Shown in pieces: positions 1 through 10,206 of a DNA stretch of 64,000 bases. Location: NCBI RefSeq assembly GCF_001999305.1, contig NZ_MLHQ01000023.1, forward strand, positions 1 through 64,000, given 5' to 3'. Source of the DNA: Rodentibacter myodis (GTDB taxonomy: Bacteria > Pseudomonadota > Gammaproteobacteria > Enterobacterales > Pasteurellaceae). Position 1 is the stretch's first letter. The number at the start of each line of letters is the position of its first letter. The notes beneath the pieces are model-generated. The model had not been told where the DNA came from, ran no database searches, and saw only the letters and a program-made list of their open reading frames with translations. Made by a program: the position numbers and the translations under genes.

Positions 1-76
1 GTAAGGGCTTTTGTTATGTTTTGATCAAACGCTCTTTATGTAAACACTACATAATATCGCTATTTTAACACTTATA

Positions 77-634
77 CTAATGTGCCTTTTCTACCTGACC
101 AAACTCAAGTTCAACCGGTGTTGCCCGACCAAAGATAGAAACGGAAACTTTCAAGCGACCTTTTTCATAATCCACTTCTTCCACTGTGCCGTTAAAGTCA
201 GCAAATGGGCCTTCAGTAACACGTACTTCTTCACCCGGTGAATATTCGTTACGATGGCGTGGTTTATCAGCAGTTTGTTCTAAGCGATCCAAAATCGCAT
301 CTGCTTCGCGTTTGGAAATCGGTGCCGGTTTATCCGGTGTGCCGCCAATGAATCCCATAACACGTGGTACACTTTTCACTAAGTGCCAAGTATCATCGTT
401 CATTTCCATTTCAACAAGGACATAACCCGGAAAGAATTTACGTTCACTTTTACGGCGTTTGCCGGCAACGTTTTCAACCACTTCCTCACTTGGGACTAAC
501 ACTTCACCGAATTGGTCTTCCATTTGGTGTTGTTTAATATATTCACGCAAAGTTAATGCAACACGGCTTTCAAAACCGGAAAAGGCTTGTAAAACATACC
601 AACGTTTTTTTGATACGATTGCTTCTTCAGTCAT
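77..634 (-). CDS. nusG: Transcription termination/antitermination factor NusG
   Basis: NusG binds the RNA polymerase clamp, suppresses pausing and links polymerase to Rho or to ribosomal protein S10. The 185-residue length is typical. An N-terminal NGN domain (about residues 10-118, starting [14 protein letters not shown]) is followed by a KOW domain (about 130-165, with [17 protein letters not shown]). It lies directly downstream of secE (1 base apart), the usual secE-nusG pair, so the two are probably co-transcribed. The 76 bases beyond its stop at the window edge hold nothing I recognise. Confidence 0.98.
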   Translation of the reverse strand: MTEEAIVSKKRWYVLQAFSGFESRVALTLREYIKQHQMEDQFGEVLVPSEEVVENVAGKRRKSERKFFPGYVLVEMEMNDDTWHLVKSVPRVMGFIGGTPDKPAPISKREADAILDRLEQTADKPRHRNEYSPGEEVRVTEGPFADFNGTVEEVDYEKGRLKVSVSIFGRATPVELEFGQVEKAH

Positions 635-635
635 T

Positions 636-1049
636 TTAGAATCTCAAATCGGTTAAGAAGTTAATAATTGACACGATAATGGAATCTGTCGCCCAGAAAA
701 ATAATGAGGAAATCACCGTCACCGCAATGACAATTAATGTTGTTTGGCGAGTTTCGGCACGGGTTGGCCACACCACTTTACGCGCTTCATTTTTTGCTTC
801 TTTAAAGAAATTACGTGCTTTCGTACCTTGATTGGTGATTGCCGCCAAAATAAATGCTAAAACAAGCAATACCGCCATAGCAATGACACGAACCGGTGCG
901 GAAAATGCTTTTTGGAAATATACATTACCAATAGCGGCGGCTGCGAAGAAAACCGCAACCAATACCCAAAGTAACGTATTTAAACCTTTTGATTTACCTT
1001 CTACCGACTCTTCTGTTTTTTTCTTTTTATCAACAATTTCAGTTGCCAT
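636..1049 (-). CDS. secE: Preprotein translocase subunit SecE
   Basis: SecE is the clamp subunit of the SecYEG protein-export channel in the inner membrane. The 137-residue protein has the three-helix form of enteric gammaproteobacteria: membrane segments at about 22-42, 54-72 and 103-133. The conserved cytoplasmic motif [13 protein letters not shown] lies at about 88-100, just before the essential third helix. It is followed immediately by nusG. About 140 bases without a gene separate it from clpX, and they contain one USS near 1165. Confidence 0.97.
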   Translation of the reverse strand: MATEIVDKKKKTEESVEGKSKGLNTLLWVLVAVFFAAAAIGNVYFQKAFSAPVRVIAMAVLLVLAFILAAITNQGTKARNFFKEAKNEARKVVWPTRAETRQTTLIVIAVTVISSLFFWATDSIIVSIINFLTDLRF

Positions 1050-1190
1050 AATTGAATCCGTTTAAAAAGGGGGAAATAGGAGTAAAGTTAAGAACGTGCG
1101 ATTGTAGCATTTTCTTTTTAAATTTCCTATCGAAAAATAGAAACCTAAAACACGGAGAAAATCAACCGCACTTTCTAAAGCAGATATTCA

Positions 1191-2438
1191 CTAGGAACGA
1201 TAAACCAACTTCGGAGCTTCATTTTCAGTGATTGTCGTTTCATCCACCACCACTCTCTCGAGATTTTCAATAGAGGGAAGATCATACATCGTATCCAGCA
1301 ACACCGCCTCTACGATAGAACGTAAACCACGCGCACCGGTTTTACGCTCAAGGGCTTTTTTCGCCATTGCCTTTAAGGCTTCTTGGGTAAATTCCAGTTC
1401 AACATTTTCTAAACCAAATAATGCCTGATATTGTTTTACCAGCGCATTTTTTGGTTGAGTGAGAATTTGTATTAACGCTTCTTCATCCAATTCACTTAAT
1501 GGTGCGATCATTGGCAAGCGACCGATAAATTCGGGAATCAAGCCAAATTTCATTAAATCATCCGGTTCTACTTGGCGGAATAATTCGGATAAAACCTGCT
1601 CTTCATCTTTTTCCACTTTGGCATCAAAACCAATACTTGTCGCAATTTGTGTGCGTTTTGCAATAATTTTGTCCAACCCGGCAAATGCTCCACCACAAAT
1701 AAAGAGAATTTTTGAGGTATCCACTTTCAACATTTCTTGTTGAGGATGTTTACGTCCCCCTTGCGGTGGCACGGAGGCGACAGTCCCTTCAATAAGTTTC
1801 AACAATGCCTGTTGAACCCCTTCGCCTGAAACATCACGAGTGATAGAAGCCCCTTCGGATTTACGGCTGATTTTATCAATCTCATCAATATAAATAATGC
1901 CTTGCTCTGCTTTTTCCGTATCGTATTCACAGTTTTGGAGCAATTTTTGCAATACGTTTTCTACATCTTCCCCTACATAACCGGCTTCTGTTAAGGTTGT
2001 TGCATCCGCCATTGCGAAAGGCACATTTAAACGGCGAGCCAAGGTTTGTGCCAACAATGTTTTACCACTTCCCGTTGGGCCAATCAGTAAAATATTACTT
2101 TTGCCTAATTCCACATCACCACTTTCCTGTGCGGTACGCAAACGTTTATAGTGGTTATACACCGCTACGGAAAGCACTTTTTTGGCATAATCTTGACCGA
2201 TCACATAATCGTCCAAATGGGCGCGAATTTCGTGCGGAGTAGGCAATTTTTCTTCCTTTTTAACCGCACTTTCACCCTCATCTTCATCGTTGGTTTCGTT
2301 ACTTTCTTCCAACATCGTGTGGCACAGTTCAATACATTCATTACAAATGTAGCCCTCTGTGCCGGCAATTAATTTATCCACTTCGCTTTTTTCTTTACCA
2401 CAAAAAGAACAGTGTAAATCTTTATCTTCCGTTGTCAT
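1191..2438 (-). CDS. clpX: ClpX, ATPase subunit of the ClpXP protease
   Basis: ClpX is an AAA+ unfoldase that recognises substrates such as ssrA-tagged proteins and feeds them to ClpP. An N-terminal C4 zinc domain has Cys10, Cys13, Cys32 and Cys35. The Walker A motif GPTGSGKT lies near residues 120-127, Walker B is IIYIDEIDK, and the pore loop is GYVGED. Length (415 residues) is normal. It sits 9 bases downstream of clpP in the same direction, in the order tig-clpP-clpX. The acidic linker between the zinc domain and the AAA+ core (about 41-65) carries a USS that encodes ESAVK. Confidence 0.98.
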   Translation of the reverse strand: MTTEDKDLHCSFCGKEKSEVDKLIAGTEGYICNECIELCHTMLEESNETNDEDEGESAVKKEEKLPTPHEIRAHLDDYVIGQDYAKKVLSVAVYNHYKRLRTAQESGDVELGKSNILLIGPTGSGKTLLAQTLARRLNVPFAMADATTLTEAGYVGEDVENVLQKLLQNCEYDTEKAEQGIIYIDEIDKISRKSEGASITRDVSGEGVQQALLKLIEGTVASVPPQGGRKHPQQEMLKVDTSKILFICGGAFAGLDKIIAKRTQIATSIGFDAKVEKDEEQVLSELFRQVEPDDLMKFGLIPEFIGRLPMIAPLSELDEEALIQILTQPKNALVKQYQALFGLENVELEFTQEALKAMAKKALERKTGARGLRSIVEAVLLDTMYDLPSIENLERVVVDETTITENEAPKLVYRS

Positions 2439-2447
2439 TTTAAATCC

Positions 2448-3029
2448 TTAACGTTGAATCAACACTTCATCCACTAAGCCATAAGCCTTCGCTTCTTCCG
2501 CCGACATAAAATTATCACGATCCGTATCTTGTTCCAGACGTTCCAAGCTCTGTCCGGTGTGGAAAGCCAAACGTTCGTTTAATGTATGCTTGATTTTCAA
2601 AATTTCTTGTGCGTGAATTTGAATATCTGATGCCTGACCGCGGAATCCCCCCAAAGGTTGATGGATCATCACTCGAGAATTTGGCAATGCCGCTCGTTTT
2701 CCTGCCGTGCCGCCGGCTAATAAAAATGCCCCCATCGAACAGGCTTGACCGATACAAAGAGTACGCACATCAGGCTTAATAAATTGCATCGTATCGTAAA
2801 TTGCCATTCCTGCGGTCACCGAGCCACCCGGTGAGTTGATATAAATATTAATATCCTTGGTTGGATCTTCCGATTCTAAAAACAATAGCTGTGCTACGAT
2901 CAGATTTGCCATATTGTCTTCAACCTGTCCGGTTAAAAAAATCACACGCTCTTTTAATAAACGGGAATAAATATCGTAAGAACGTTCGCCACGCGAAGTT
3001 TGTTCTACGACCATAGGAACTAAACTCAT
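2448..3029 (-). CDS. clpP: ClpP serine protease subunit
   Basis: ClpP forms the tetradecameric peptidase chamber used by ClpX and ClpA. I start the protein at 3029 ([10 protein letters not shown], 193 residues) because AGGTGAG lies just upstream at a good distance; a start five codons earlier is possible but has no better site. The catalytic triad is visible: Ser98 in GQACSMGAF, His123 in MIHQP and Asp172. The few residues before VVEQ would be the short propeptide. It lies between tig and clpX in one transcriptional direction. Confidence 0.97.
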   Translation of the reverse strand: MSLVPMVVEQTSRGERSYDIYSRLLKERVIFLTGQVEDNMANLIVAQLLFLESEDPTKDINIYINSPGGSVTAGMAIYDTMQFIKPDVRTLCIGQACSMGAFLLAGGTAGKRAALPNSRVMIHQPLGGFRGQASDIQIHAQEILKIKHTLNERLAFHTGQSLERLEQDTDRDNFMSAEEAKAYGLVDEVLIQR

Positions 3030-3089
3030 TTTCTCACCTATCACTTATAAAAACAGTTGGGTATTTTACCGAAAAAATATCGGCAAATA

Positions 3090-3127
3090 AAAATGCGGTC
3101 GCCTTTATTAAAATAGCGACCGCGCTT
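3090..3127 (-). terminator. Degenerate USS inverted pair after tig
   Basis: A hairpin with arms ATGCGGTCGC and GCGACCGCGC lies between the tig stop and clpP. Each arm resembles a USS with one or two changes. It could act as an attenuator or terminator for tig, but a strong T tract is not obvious. Confidence 0.45.
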
Positions 3128-3153
3128 TCTAATTCATCACAGCGATAAATTGA

Positions 3154-4452
3154 TTATGCCTGCGGATTCATTACTTCATCAAATGATGATACTTTTTCAG
3201 TCACTTGTGCTTTGGCAAGAACCGCATCAACCGCTTGTTCTTCTAACACGACGTTACGAATGTTATTCATCAATTCTTCATTTTTGCTGTAATACTCAAT
3301 CACTTCAGCCGGTTGTTCGTAGGCGGAAGCAATATCGGCAATCATTGCTTTGGCACGTTCTTCATCGGCTTTCAATTCGTTTGATTTGATCACTTCGGCA
3401 AACAATAAGCCCACTTGAACACGGCGTTTTGCATCCGCTTCAAATAATTCACGTGGTAATTGCGCCGCTTGTTGTGCATTGCCGCCAAAACGTTGTGCTG
3501 CTTGGTTGCGTAATACATTAATTTCTTCTTCAACGGCAGAAGAAGGTACATCAACCGGATTTTGTTCAATCAAGCCGTTGATCACTTGTTGTTTAACACG
3601 AGACACTAAGGCATTTTTCAATTCACGTTCCATATTTTTACGGATTTCTGCACGTAAATCTGCAACGTTTTTTGTATTTGGGCCAAATTTTGCTACAAAT
3701 TCATCGGTTAATTCAGGCAATACCATATTTTCAACTTTCTTCAAGGTAATCGCAAATTTAGCGGCTTTACCTTTCAAGTTTTCTGCGTGATATTCAGCCG
3801 GGAAAGTCACATCAATATCAAATTGTTCACCGGCTTTGTGTCCAACGATACCTTCTTCAAAGCCCGGGATCATACGACCTTGTCCCATTAATAATACGAA
3901 GTCCGATGCTTTACCGCCGTCAAATTCTTCACCATCAACAGAACCAACAAAATCGATTGTTACACGATCATCCGCTTTGGCGGCTTCTTGACTTTCTGCC
4001 CAAGTGGCTTGTTGTTTACGCAATACATCGACCATTTTATCAACATCGGCTTCCGTAATTTCAACGGTCGGTTTTTCAACTTTAATATTTTCTAAACCTT
4101 GTAATTGAACTTCCGGATAAACTTCAAACGTGGCAGTGAAAACCAAATCTTTACCTTGTTCAAAGGTTTCAATAGCAAAAGTCGGACGACCTGCAATATT
4201 GATTTTTTCTGCAATCACGGCATCAAAGAAATGACGTGGTAATAAATCGTTTAATACATCTTGACGAATTGATGCACCAAAGCGTTGTTCAATAATATGT
4301 GCCGGTACGTGACCTTTACGGAAACCATCTACACGAACATTTTTTGCTGCGCGTTTAAATTCTTCGCGTGTTGCTTTCTCAACAGTTTCAGCCGGAACGG
4401 TGATTGCCACACGGCGCTCTAAACCTTGGGTTGTTTCAATATTTAATGACAT
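3154..4452 (-). CDS. tig: Trigger factor (ribosome-bound chaperone, peptidyl-prolyl isomerase)
   Basis: Trigger factor binds ribosomal protein L23 at the exit tunnel and shields nascent chains. The ribosome-binding signature GFRKGHVP lies at about residues 43-50. The FKBP-type isomerase domain occupies about 150-245 ([19 protein letters not shown]...), and the helical C-terminal chaperone arms follow. I chose the start at 4452 ([10 protein letters not shown], 432 residues) because GAGGT lies just before it; four extra upstream codons are possible. It is the first gene of the tig-clpP-clpX group. Confidence 0.97.
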   Translation of the reverse strand: MSLNIETTQGLERRVAITVPAETVEKATREEFKRAAKNVRVDGFRKGHVPAHIIEQRFGASIRQDVLNDLLPRHFFDAVIAEKINIAGRPTFAIETFEQGKDLVFTATFEVYPEVQLQGLENIKVEKPTVEITEADVDKMVDVLRKQQATWAESQEAAKADDRVTIDFVGSVDGEEFDGGKASDFVLLMGQGRMIPGFEEGIVGHKAGEQFDIDVTFPAEYHAENLKGKAAKFAITLKKVENMVLPELTDEFVAKFGPNTKNVADLRAEIRKNMERELKNALVSRVKQQVINGLIEQNPVDVPSSAVEEEINVLRNQAAQRFGGNAQQAAQLPRELFEADAKRRVQVGLLFAEVIKSNELKADEERAKAMIADIASAYEQPAEVIEYYSKNEELMNNIRNVVLEEQAVDAVLAKAQVTEKVSSFDEVMNPQA

Positions 4453-4635
4453 TTGTAACCTCAATTAATTTTGCACTCGGTAAAACTCACACCGAACACG
4501 TTGTTAAAAATAATAGTGATAAAAAAACTTGCGGATTATAGCGAATTAAAATCAACCGGTCGATAAAAAAGTCTGAAAATCAAGCAAAAAGCGATTTATT
4601 TTGATGAATTTATCAACAAGTTTTCGGATACAAAA

Positions 4636-4663
4636 AAAGTGCGGTTAAAAATGACCGCACTTT
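4636..4663 (-). terminator. USS inverted pair, terminator of kbp
   Basis: AAAGTGCGGT and ACCGCACTTT face each other across a short loop, directly after the kbp stop codon. Paired USS hairpins are known in this family to double as intrinsic terminators. Confidence 0.75.
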
Positions 4664-4673
4664 GGGTGAAGAC

Positions 4674-5114
4674 TTATAAACCTTTCGGTAAACGAATTTT
4701 TTGTCCCGGGAAAATTTTATCGGCATCTTTGATCACTTCTTTATTTGCCTCAACAATCGCCGTGTATTTTGCGCCGTTGCCATAGGTTTTTTCCGCAATT
4801 TTCCAAAGTGTATCGCCTTTTTGGATAACGTAGAAAGTGTCTTCAGAGGCTAAACTCTCACCATTACTAATGGTTGCATCGGTAGTGACGGAAGTAATAC
4901 CTTGAATGTTGCCTGCCATTAATACGGCTTTTTCCAAAGCGGCAGCAGTTGCCGCTACACCTTGAATACTTGCCACGCCATTTTCAACGGTAACCGAAAG
5001 ATTTTCTACCCCCGGATTATCTTCCGCAATGTGTTGTGTCACCGCTTGTGAAGCCTCATCTTCTTTAGAAAAGATTTTTTTGCCAATATCACCGACAAAA
5101 TCAAATAAACCCAT
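4674..5114 (-). CDS. kbp: Kbp/YgaU-type BON and LysM domain protein
   Basis: This 146-residue protein has the architecture of Escherichia coli Kbp (YgaU), a cytoplasmic potassium-binding protein of about 149 residues. An N-terminal amphipathic segment (MGLFDFVGDIGKKIF) is followed by a BON domain (about 25-85, with VTVENGVASIQGVA) and a C-terminal LysM domain (about 95-145, with FYVIQKGDTLWKIAEKTYG and PGQKIRLP). No signal peptide is seen, which fits a cytoplasmic location. It is a single-gene unit ended by a USS hairpin. The potassium role is inferred from the family. Confidence 0.9.
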   Translation of the reverse strand: MGLFDFVGDIGKKIFSKEDEASQAVTQHIAEDNPGVENLSVTVENGVASIQGVAATAAALEKAVLMAGNIQGITSVTTDATISNGESLASEDTFYVIQKGDTLWKIAEKTYGNGAKYTAIVEANKEVIKDADKIFPGQKIRLPKGL

Positions 5115-5287
5115 TTTTTCTTCCTTTTTGGTTGTGAATTTCGCCGGCTACGATACTGAAAAGCCGTGTGAATGTCCACCAATCAATGTGTAAATTCTTG
5201 TAAATCTTTTATGAAAATATCTTCAAAGCCAACCGCACTTTGGTAGAATGCGTGCGTTTTTTATCATCTCAAAACAAAGGAAAAAAT

Positions 5288-6118
5288 ATGCGTTGGCAAG
5301 GTAGAAGAGAAAGCTCAAATATTGAAGACAGACGCGGTTCAGGCGGTCATTTTGGCGGTGGCAAAGGCAGTGGCATTTTGGGATTAATTGTCTTGTTGGT
5401 CGGTGCTTATTACGGCGTTGATTTATCGGGCTTGGTTGGCACGCCTGATTTTTCAGGACAATCATCTCAACGCTTAGAAACGCAAGAAGAACAACAACTT
5501 GCCGGTTTATCAAAAGTCGTTTTGGCTGATACCGAAACCATTTGGGGAAATTATTTTAAACAAATGGGTTATCAATACCAAGAACCCACAATGGTGCTTT
5601 ATAGCGGTGCAACTTCTACCGCTTGCGGCACAGGACAATCGGCAATGGGGCCGTTTTATTGTCCGAATGATCAAAAAGTCTATTTGGATTTATCTTTTTA
5701 TAATGATATGAAAAATAAATTGGGTGCCGCCGGTGATTCTGCCTTTGCATATGTGATTGCTCACGAAGTAGGACATCACGTACAAAATCTATTGGGCGTT
5801 TTAGGGCAGGTTCATCGCGCCCAACAAAGCACAGATCGCAAAACGGCAAATCAACTTTCCGTAAAACTGGAATTACAAGCCGATTGTTTTGCCGGAGTAT
5901 GGGCAAATCAAGCGGTGAAAAGTGGCTTATTTGAACGGGGAGATGAAGAAAAAGCCTTTAATGCGGCAGAAGCAGTCGGCGATGATCGTTTGCAAAAACG
6001 CGGGCAAGGTTATGTTGTTCCCGACAGTTTCACCCACGGCACATCCGCACAGCGTTTGACTTGGTTTAGAAAAGGTTTGCAAAGCGGCAATCCTCAACAA
6101 TGTGATACATTCAATTAA
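5288..6118 (+). CDS. ypfJ: YpfJ-family neutral zinc metallopeptidase
   Basis: A 276-residue predicted inner-membrane zinc peptidase of the YpfJ family. A short basic, glycine-rich N-terminus (MRWQGRRESSN) is followed by one membrane segment at about 29-45. The zinc motif HEVGH lies at residues 159-163, and ELQADCFAG (about 205) supplies the likely third ligand. The start at 5288 is preceded by AAAGGAAAAA; an upstream TTG start is not needed. A USS lies just upstream near 5230. The substrate of this family is not established. Confidence 0.9.
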   Translation: MRWQGRRESSNIEDRRGSGGHFGGGKGSGILGLIVLLVGAYYGVDLSGLVGTPDFSGQSSQRLETQEEQQLAGLSKVVLADTETIWGNYFKQMGYQYQEPTMVLYSGATSTACGTGQSAMGPFYCPNDQKVYLDLSFYNDMKNKLGAAGDSAFAYVIAHEVGHHVQNLLGVLGQVHRAQQSTDRKTANQLSVKLELQADCFAGVWANQAVKSGLFERGDEEKAFNAAEAVGDDRLQKRGQGYVVPDSFTHGTSAQRLTWFRKGLQSGNPQQCDTFN

Positions 6119-6123
6119 AAATG

Positions 6124-6160
6124 AAAAAGGCTGATTTTGTTTTTTTAAATCAGCCTTTTT
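6124..6160 (+). terminator. Intrinsic terminator after ypfJ
   Basis: AAAAAGGCTGATTT (6124-6137) pairs with AAATCAGCCTTTTT (6147-6160), and a run of T follows from the stem. It lies six bases past the ypfJ stop codon. The stem is not a USS. Confidence 0.9.
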
Positions 6161-6287
6161 ATTCTTTCCAACCCCTTTCTTTCCAATTACCAAATGAGGT
6201 AAAAATACGAATAATTTATTAAAATTTGTTAAAAAATTTTAAAATTTCAAATAACGTTTAAAAACGGTAAAGAAATGCGTATTTTTT

Positions 6288-6303
6288 TGTGATCATACTC
6301 ACA
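6288..6303 (+). promoter_or_regulatory. Perfect CRP-cAMP site upstream of lldP
   Basis: TGTGATCATACTCACA matches the CRP consensus TGTGA-N6-TCACA in both half sites. Its centre is about 90 bases before the lldP start. TATCCT at 6321-6326 could be a -10 element, which would put the CRP site near -38 to -42, the class II position. The AT-rich stretch 6210-6250 just upstream could hold ArcA-type sites, but I cannot call one. Confidence 0.85.
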
Positions 6304-6384
6304 ATTTCTCAAAATGGGTATATCCTCTTAACATAAAAAAAACTAATATATTCACGTTTTTTTAACATAACTTAAGGATACCGT

Positions 6385-7983
6385 ATGTTGTCTTTTATAC
6401 TTAGTATTTTCCCTATTATTTTATTAATTTATCTGATGGTAAAACGCAATGCGTTACCCTCTTATGTTGCACTTCCTTGGATCGCTACCCTAGTAATGGG
6501 TGTTCATCTTCTTCATTTTGATACAGACATCGTCACAATTAGCGCAAATGTGGTTTCGGCGATTGTTGCCGTACAAACCCCTATCACCGTGATTTTCGGT
6601 GCTATTTTATTTAACCGCTTTAGCGAAGTGTCCGGCGCAACCGATGTGATGCGTAAATGGTTGGGGAATATTAACCCAAATCCGGTGGCACAATTAATGA
6701 TTATCGGTTGGGCATTCGCCTTTATGATTGAAGGTGCAAGTGGTTTTGGTACACCGGCTGCGATTGCCGCACCAATTTTGGTGGGATTAGGCTTTCATCC
6801 ATTAAAAGTAGCAATGCTTGCTTTGGTGATGAACTCAGTACCGGTTTCTTTCGGTGCGGTGGGTACACCAACTTGGTTTGGTTTCGGCCCGTTAAATTTA
6901 CCTGCGGATATGGTATTACAAATCGGCGCGGTAACCGCATTTATCCACTCTGTCGCGGCATTAATCATTCCTATTTTAGCCTTGAGTATCGTTGTGAGCT
7001 GGCAAGAAATTCGTAAAAATTTGTTATTTATCTACATCAGCGTTTTCGCCTGTGTCGTGCCTTATTTCCTCTTAGCACAAGTCAATAATGAATTCCCATC
7101 ATTAATTGGTGGTGCTATTGGATTATTCATCTCTGTGTGGGCGGCGAACCGCAATATCGGTTTGGCAAAAGTGGAAAACACCCTTGATAATCAAGCGGTC
7201 ACTACTTCTCAAATTATCAAAGCCTTATTTCCAACCGGCTTACTCATTGCTTTTTTAATCGTCACCCGTATCCAACAATTACCATTCAAAGCAATGATGA
7301 ATGATACTACCGTCTGGTTCTCAACCGTGTTAGGTTCACTCGGTACCTTTGAAATCAGTCAAGGTTTGATTTTTAGCTTGAAAAATATTTTTGGCTCTCA
7401 AGTCTCTTCCAGCTATAAATTATTATATGTACCTGCGTTAATTCCATTTATTATCACCGTACTCATTGCAATCCCTGTCTTTAAAGTATCCGGTGCCAAT
7501 GTAAAACAAATTTTCTCCTCAAGTTTGAAACAAACCAAAAATCCATTCATCGCCTTAGTCGGTGCGCTTGTTATGGTAAATTTAATGTTGGTTGGCGGTG
7601 ATCATTCAATGGTGAAAATTATCGGCCGTACATTTGCGGATGTAAGTGGCAGCAACTGGACGATTTTCTCCTCATTCCTTGGTGCAATTGGTTCATTCTT
7701 CTCCGGTTCAAACACCGTATCCAACCTCACTTTCGGTAGTGTTCAACTTTCCACTGCCGAAACCACCGGTCTTTCTGTTGTACTCATTCTCGCCTTACAA
7801 TCCGTAGGTGGTGCGATGGGGAATATGGTATGTATTAACAATATCGTGGCGGTAAGTTCGGTATTAAATATTTCTAACCAAGAAGGCCCAATTATTAAGA
7901 AAACTATTGTGCCAATGGTAATCTACGGTATCATTGCAGCCGTTTCTGCATTATTATTAGTGCCACTCTTCTATACTCTTTAG
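6385..7983 (+). CDS. lldP: L-lactate permease (LctP family)
   Basis: A 532-residue polytopic inner-membrane protein that imports lactate with protons. Many hydrophobic segments span its whole length. The family-typical region EGASGFGTPAAIAAPILVGLG lies near residues 114-134, and the C-terminal part carries GGAMGNMVCINNIVAVSSV. A strong CRP site stands upstream and a USS hairpin follows, before lutABC on the same strand. This links uptake to lactate oxidation. It is presumably induced by lactate and by cAMP; no lactate-sensing regulator gene (LldR or LutR type) lies in the window. Confidence 0.96.
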   Translation: MLSFILSIFPIILLIYLMVKRNALPSYVALPWIATLVMGVHLLHFDTDIVTISANVVSAIVAVQTPITVIFGAILFNRFSEVSGATDVMRKWLGNINPNPVAQLMIIGWAFAFMIEGASGFGTPAAIAAPILVGLGFHPLKVAMLALVMNSVPVSFGAVGTPTWFGFGPLNLPADMVLQIGAVTAFIHSVAALIIPILALSIVVSWQEIRKNLLFIYISVFACVVPYFLLAQVNNEFPSLIGGAIGLFISVWAANRNIGLAKVENTLDNQAVTTSQIIKALFPTGLLIAFLIVTRIQQLPFKAMMNDTTVWFSTVLGSLGTFEISQGLIFSLKNIFGSQVSSSYKLLYVPALIPFIITVLIAIPVFKVSGANVKQIFSSSLKQTKNPFIALVGALVMVNLMLVGGDHSMVKIIGRTFADVSGSNWTIFSSFLGAIGSFFSGSNTVSNLTFGSVQLSTAETTGLSVVLILALQSVGGAMGNMVCINNIVAVSSVLNISNQEGPIIKKTIVPMVIYGIIAAVSALLLVPLFYTL

Positions 7984-7997
7984 AATTTACTTGGAAA

Positions 7998-8030
7998 AAC
8001 GACCGCACTTTTCAATAAAGTGCGGTCGTT
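7998..8030 (+). terminator. USS inverted pair between lldP and lutA
   Basis: A perfect 14-bp stem, AACGACCGCACTTT with AAAGTGCGGTCGTT, encloses a 5-base loop. It may end or attenuate lldP transcription before lutABC. Confidence 0.75.
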
Positions 8031-8060
8031 ATAACTTCTCTTTTGTTGGAGTAATAAAAT

Positions 8061-8792
8061 ATGAACGTGAATTTTTACGTTACCTGTATTGCTGATATTG
8101 TAAAAAGCGGTGTGGCAAAAAACACCGTTTTATTACTGGAAAAACTCGGCTGTAAAATGACCTTTCTTGAAAAACAAGGCTGCTGTGGTCAACCTGCATT
8201 AAACAGTGGTTACACCAAACAAGCCCTTCCCGGAATGAAAAACTTGGTGCAAACTTTTGAAGTGAATGATTATCCTATCGTTGCGCCTGCCGGTTCTTGT
8301 GTCTATGCCATCAAAAATTATCCTGAATATTTTACCCGCGCCGGTGAACCGGAATGGGCAGCCCGTGCGCAAAAAGTGGCTGACCGTTTTCACGATCTCA
8401 CCGATTTTATCGTCAACACCCTAGGTGTTACCGATGTGGGGGCATACTTACCGGGAAAAGCGGTTTATCACCCTTCTTGTAGTCTTTTCCGTAAATTAGG
8501 CATTGTAGAAGAACCTATCGCACTCTTAAAAGGTGTGAAAGGTTTGGAATTATTGCCTATTCATAACCAACAAACCTGCTGTGGTTTTGGTGGAACATTC
8601 TCGGTGAAAATGGCAGAAATTTCCGGTGAAATGGTCAAAGAAAAAGTTGAACACATTGAAGAAGTCGAACCCGATTATTTAATTGGGGCGGATGTAAGCT
8701 GTTTATTAAATATTGGCGGCCGCTTACAACGTGAAGGTAGCAAAATCAAAGTAATGCACATTGCCGAAGTATTAATGCAAGAGGGGAAATAA
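8061..8792 (+). CDS. lutA: LutA, (Fe-S)-binding subunit of L-lactate oxidation
   Basis: LutA (E. coli YkgE) belongs to the LutABC system that oxidises L-lactate to pyruvate without the flavoprotein LldD. The 243-residue protein has the two duplicated CCG-domain cysteine motifs, one around GCCGQPALNSG and one around TCCGFGGTFSVK, which bind iron-sulfur or related clusters. A GGAG site precedes the ATG. lutB starts 2 bases after its stop, so the genes form a tight operon. Confidence 0.95.
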   Translation: MNVNFYVTCIADIVKSGVAKNTVLLLEKLGCKMTFLEKQGCCGQPALNSGYTKQALPGMKNLVQTFEVNDYPIVAPAGSCVYAIKNYPEYFTRAGEPEWAARAQKVADRFHDLTDFIVNTLGVTDVGAYLPGKAVYHPSCSLFRKLGIVEEPIALLKGVKGLELLPIHNQQTCCGFGGTFSVKMAEISGEMVKEKVEHIEEVEPDYLIGADVSCLLNIGGRLQREGSKIKVMHIAEVLMQEGK

Positions 8793-8793
8793 A

Positions 8794-10206
8794 ATGTCAT
8801 TAAAAACCAGCCAACTTGCCTTTAAAGATCGTGTTAATCACGAAGTGAATAATGAAATTATGCGTAAAGCGGTGGTGAAAGCACAAGAAACCATCGGTGC
8901 AAATCGTCAAAAAATGGTGGATGAATTAGGGCATTGGGAAGAATGGCGTGATCTTTCCAAGCAAATTCGTAACCACGTTTTAGCCAATTTAGATGCCTAT
9001 TTGTATCAATTAAGCGAAAACGTGCAAAAAAATGGCGGTAAAGTTTATTTTGCCGAAACCGCCGAAGAAGCCCGTGAATATATTCGCCAAGTGGCATTAG
9101 AAAAAAATGCGAAAAAAATCGTGAAGTCCAAATCAATGGTTACCGAAGAAATTGGCTTAAATGAAACCTTAGAAAAAGAAGGTATGCAGGTGATTGAAAC
9201 GGATTTGGGCGAATATTTATTACAAATTTCCGGAGATAAACCCTCTCACATTGTAGTACCTGCCATTCACAAAGATCGTCATCAAATCCGCAAAGATCTT
9301 GCTGAAAAACTCGGTTACCAAGGTGAAGAAACGCCGGAAGATATGACACGTTTTGTGCGTGAAAAAATTCGTCAGGATTTCTTAGAAGCCGATATTGGGA
9401 TCAGTGGTTGTAACTTTGCCGTAGCGGAAACCGGCTCTGTTTGTTTAGTAACAAACGAAGGAAATTTACGTTTAGCCACCACCCTTCCCAAAACACATAT
9501 TGCCGTAATGGGAATGGAACGCCTTGCGCCGACTTTCCAAGAAGTGGATGTATTAATCACAATGCTTGCCCGCAGTGCGGTGGGCGCAAAATTAACCGGT
9601 TATAACACTTGGTTAACCGGTCCTCGTCTTGAAGGTGAAACCGATGGTCCGGAAGAATTTCATTTAGTGATTGTCGATAACGGTCGTTCCGATATTTTAG
9701 CCTCCGAGTTCCAAGAAGTTTTACGCTGTATTCGTTGCGGTGCGTGTTTAAATACCTGCCCGGCTTACCGTCAAATTGGTGGCCACGGTTACGGTTCTAT
9801 TTATCCGGGCCCAATCGGTGCGGTTATTTCACCATTACTCGGCGGCTATGATGAATTTAAAGAATTACCTTACGCCTGTTCCTTATGTAATGCCTGTAAT
9901 TCCGTCTGTCCTGTTCGTATTCCATTAGCCCAACTTATCTCAAAACATAGAGAAAAAATGGTTGAATTGGGTAAAACACCAACAATGGAACAGCTTTCTA
10001 TTTTTGGTTTCACTTTTGCCAATTCGCATCCGACTTTATGGAAAGTCGGTGTCAATATGGGGGCTAAATTTGCCGGCAAACTCATTAAGAATGGCAAACC
10101 GGCCTTTTCTGTTGGGGCATTGGCAGAATGGACGAAAGCCCGCGACATTCCACAACCGGAAGGCGAAAGTTTCCGTCAATGGTTTAATAACAGAGGTAAA
10201 AACTAA
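8794..10206 (+). CDS. lutB: LutB, iron-sulfur subunit of L-lactate oxidation
   Basis: LutB (YkgF), 470 residues, combines an N-terminal LUD domain with a ferredoxin-like C-terminal part. Two 4Fe-4S motifs are visible: CIRCGACLNTCPAYRQIGG and CSLCNACNSVCPVRIPL. The TAA stop overlaps the lutC ATG by one base (TAATG), which suggests translational coupling. It most likely relays electrons from lactate toward the respiratory chain. Confidence 0.95.
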   Translation: MSLKTSQLAFKDRVNHEVNNEIMRKAVVKAQETIGANRQKMVDELGHWEEWRDLSKQIRNHVLANLDAYLYQLSENVQKNGGKVYFAETAEEAREYIRQVALEKNAKKIVKSKSMVTEEIGLNETLEKEGMQVIETDLGEYLLQISGDKPSHIVVPAIHKDRHQIRKDLAEKLGYQGEETPEDMTRFVREKIRQDFLEADIGISGCNFAVAETGSVCLVTNEGNLRLATTLPKTHIAVMGMERLAPTFQEVDVLITMLARSAVGAKLTGYNTWLTGPRLEGETDGPEEFHLVIVDNGRSDILASEFQEVLRCIRCGACLNTCPAYRQIGGHGYGSIYPGPIGAVISPLLGGYDEFKELPYACSLCNACNSVCPVRIPLAQLISKHREKMVELGKTPTMEQLSIFGFTFANSHPTLWKVGVNMGAKFAGKLIKNGKPAFSVGALAEWTKARDIPQPEGESFRQWFNNRGKN

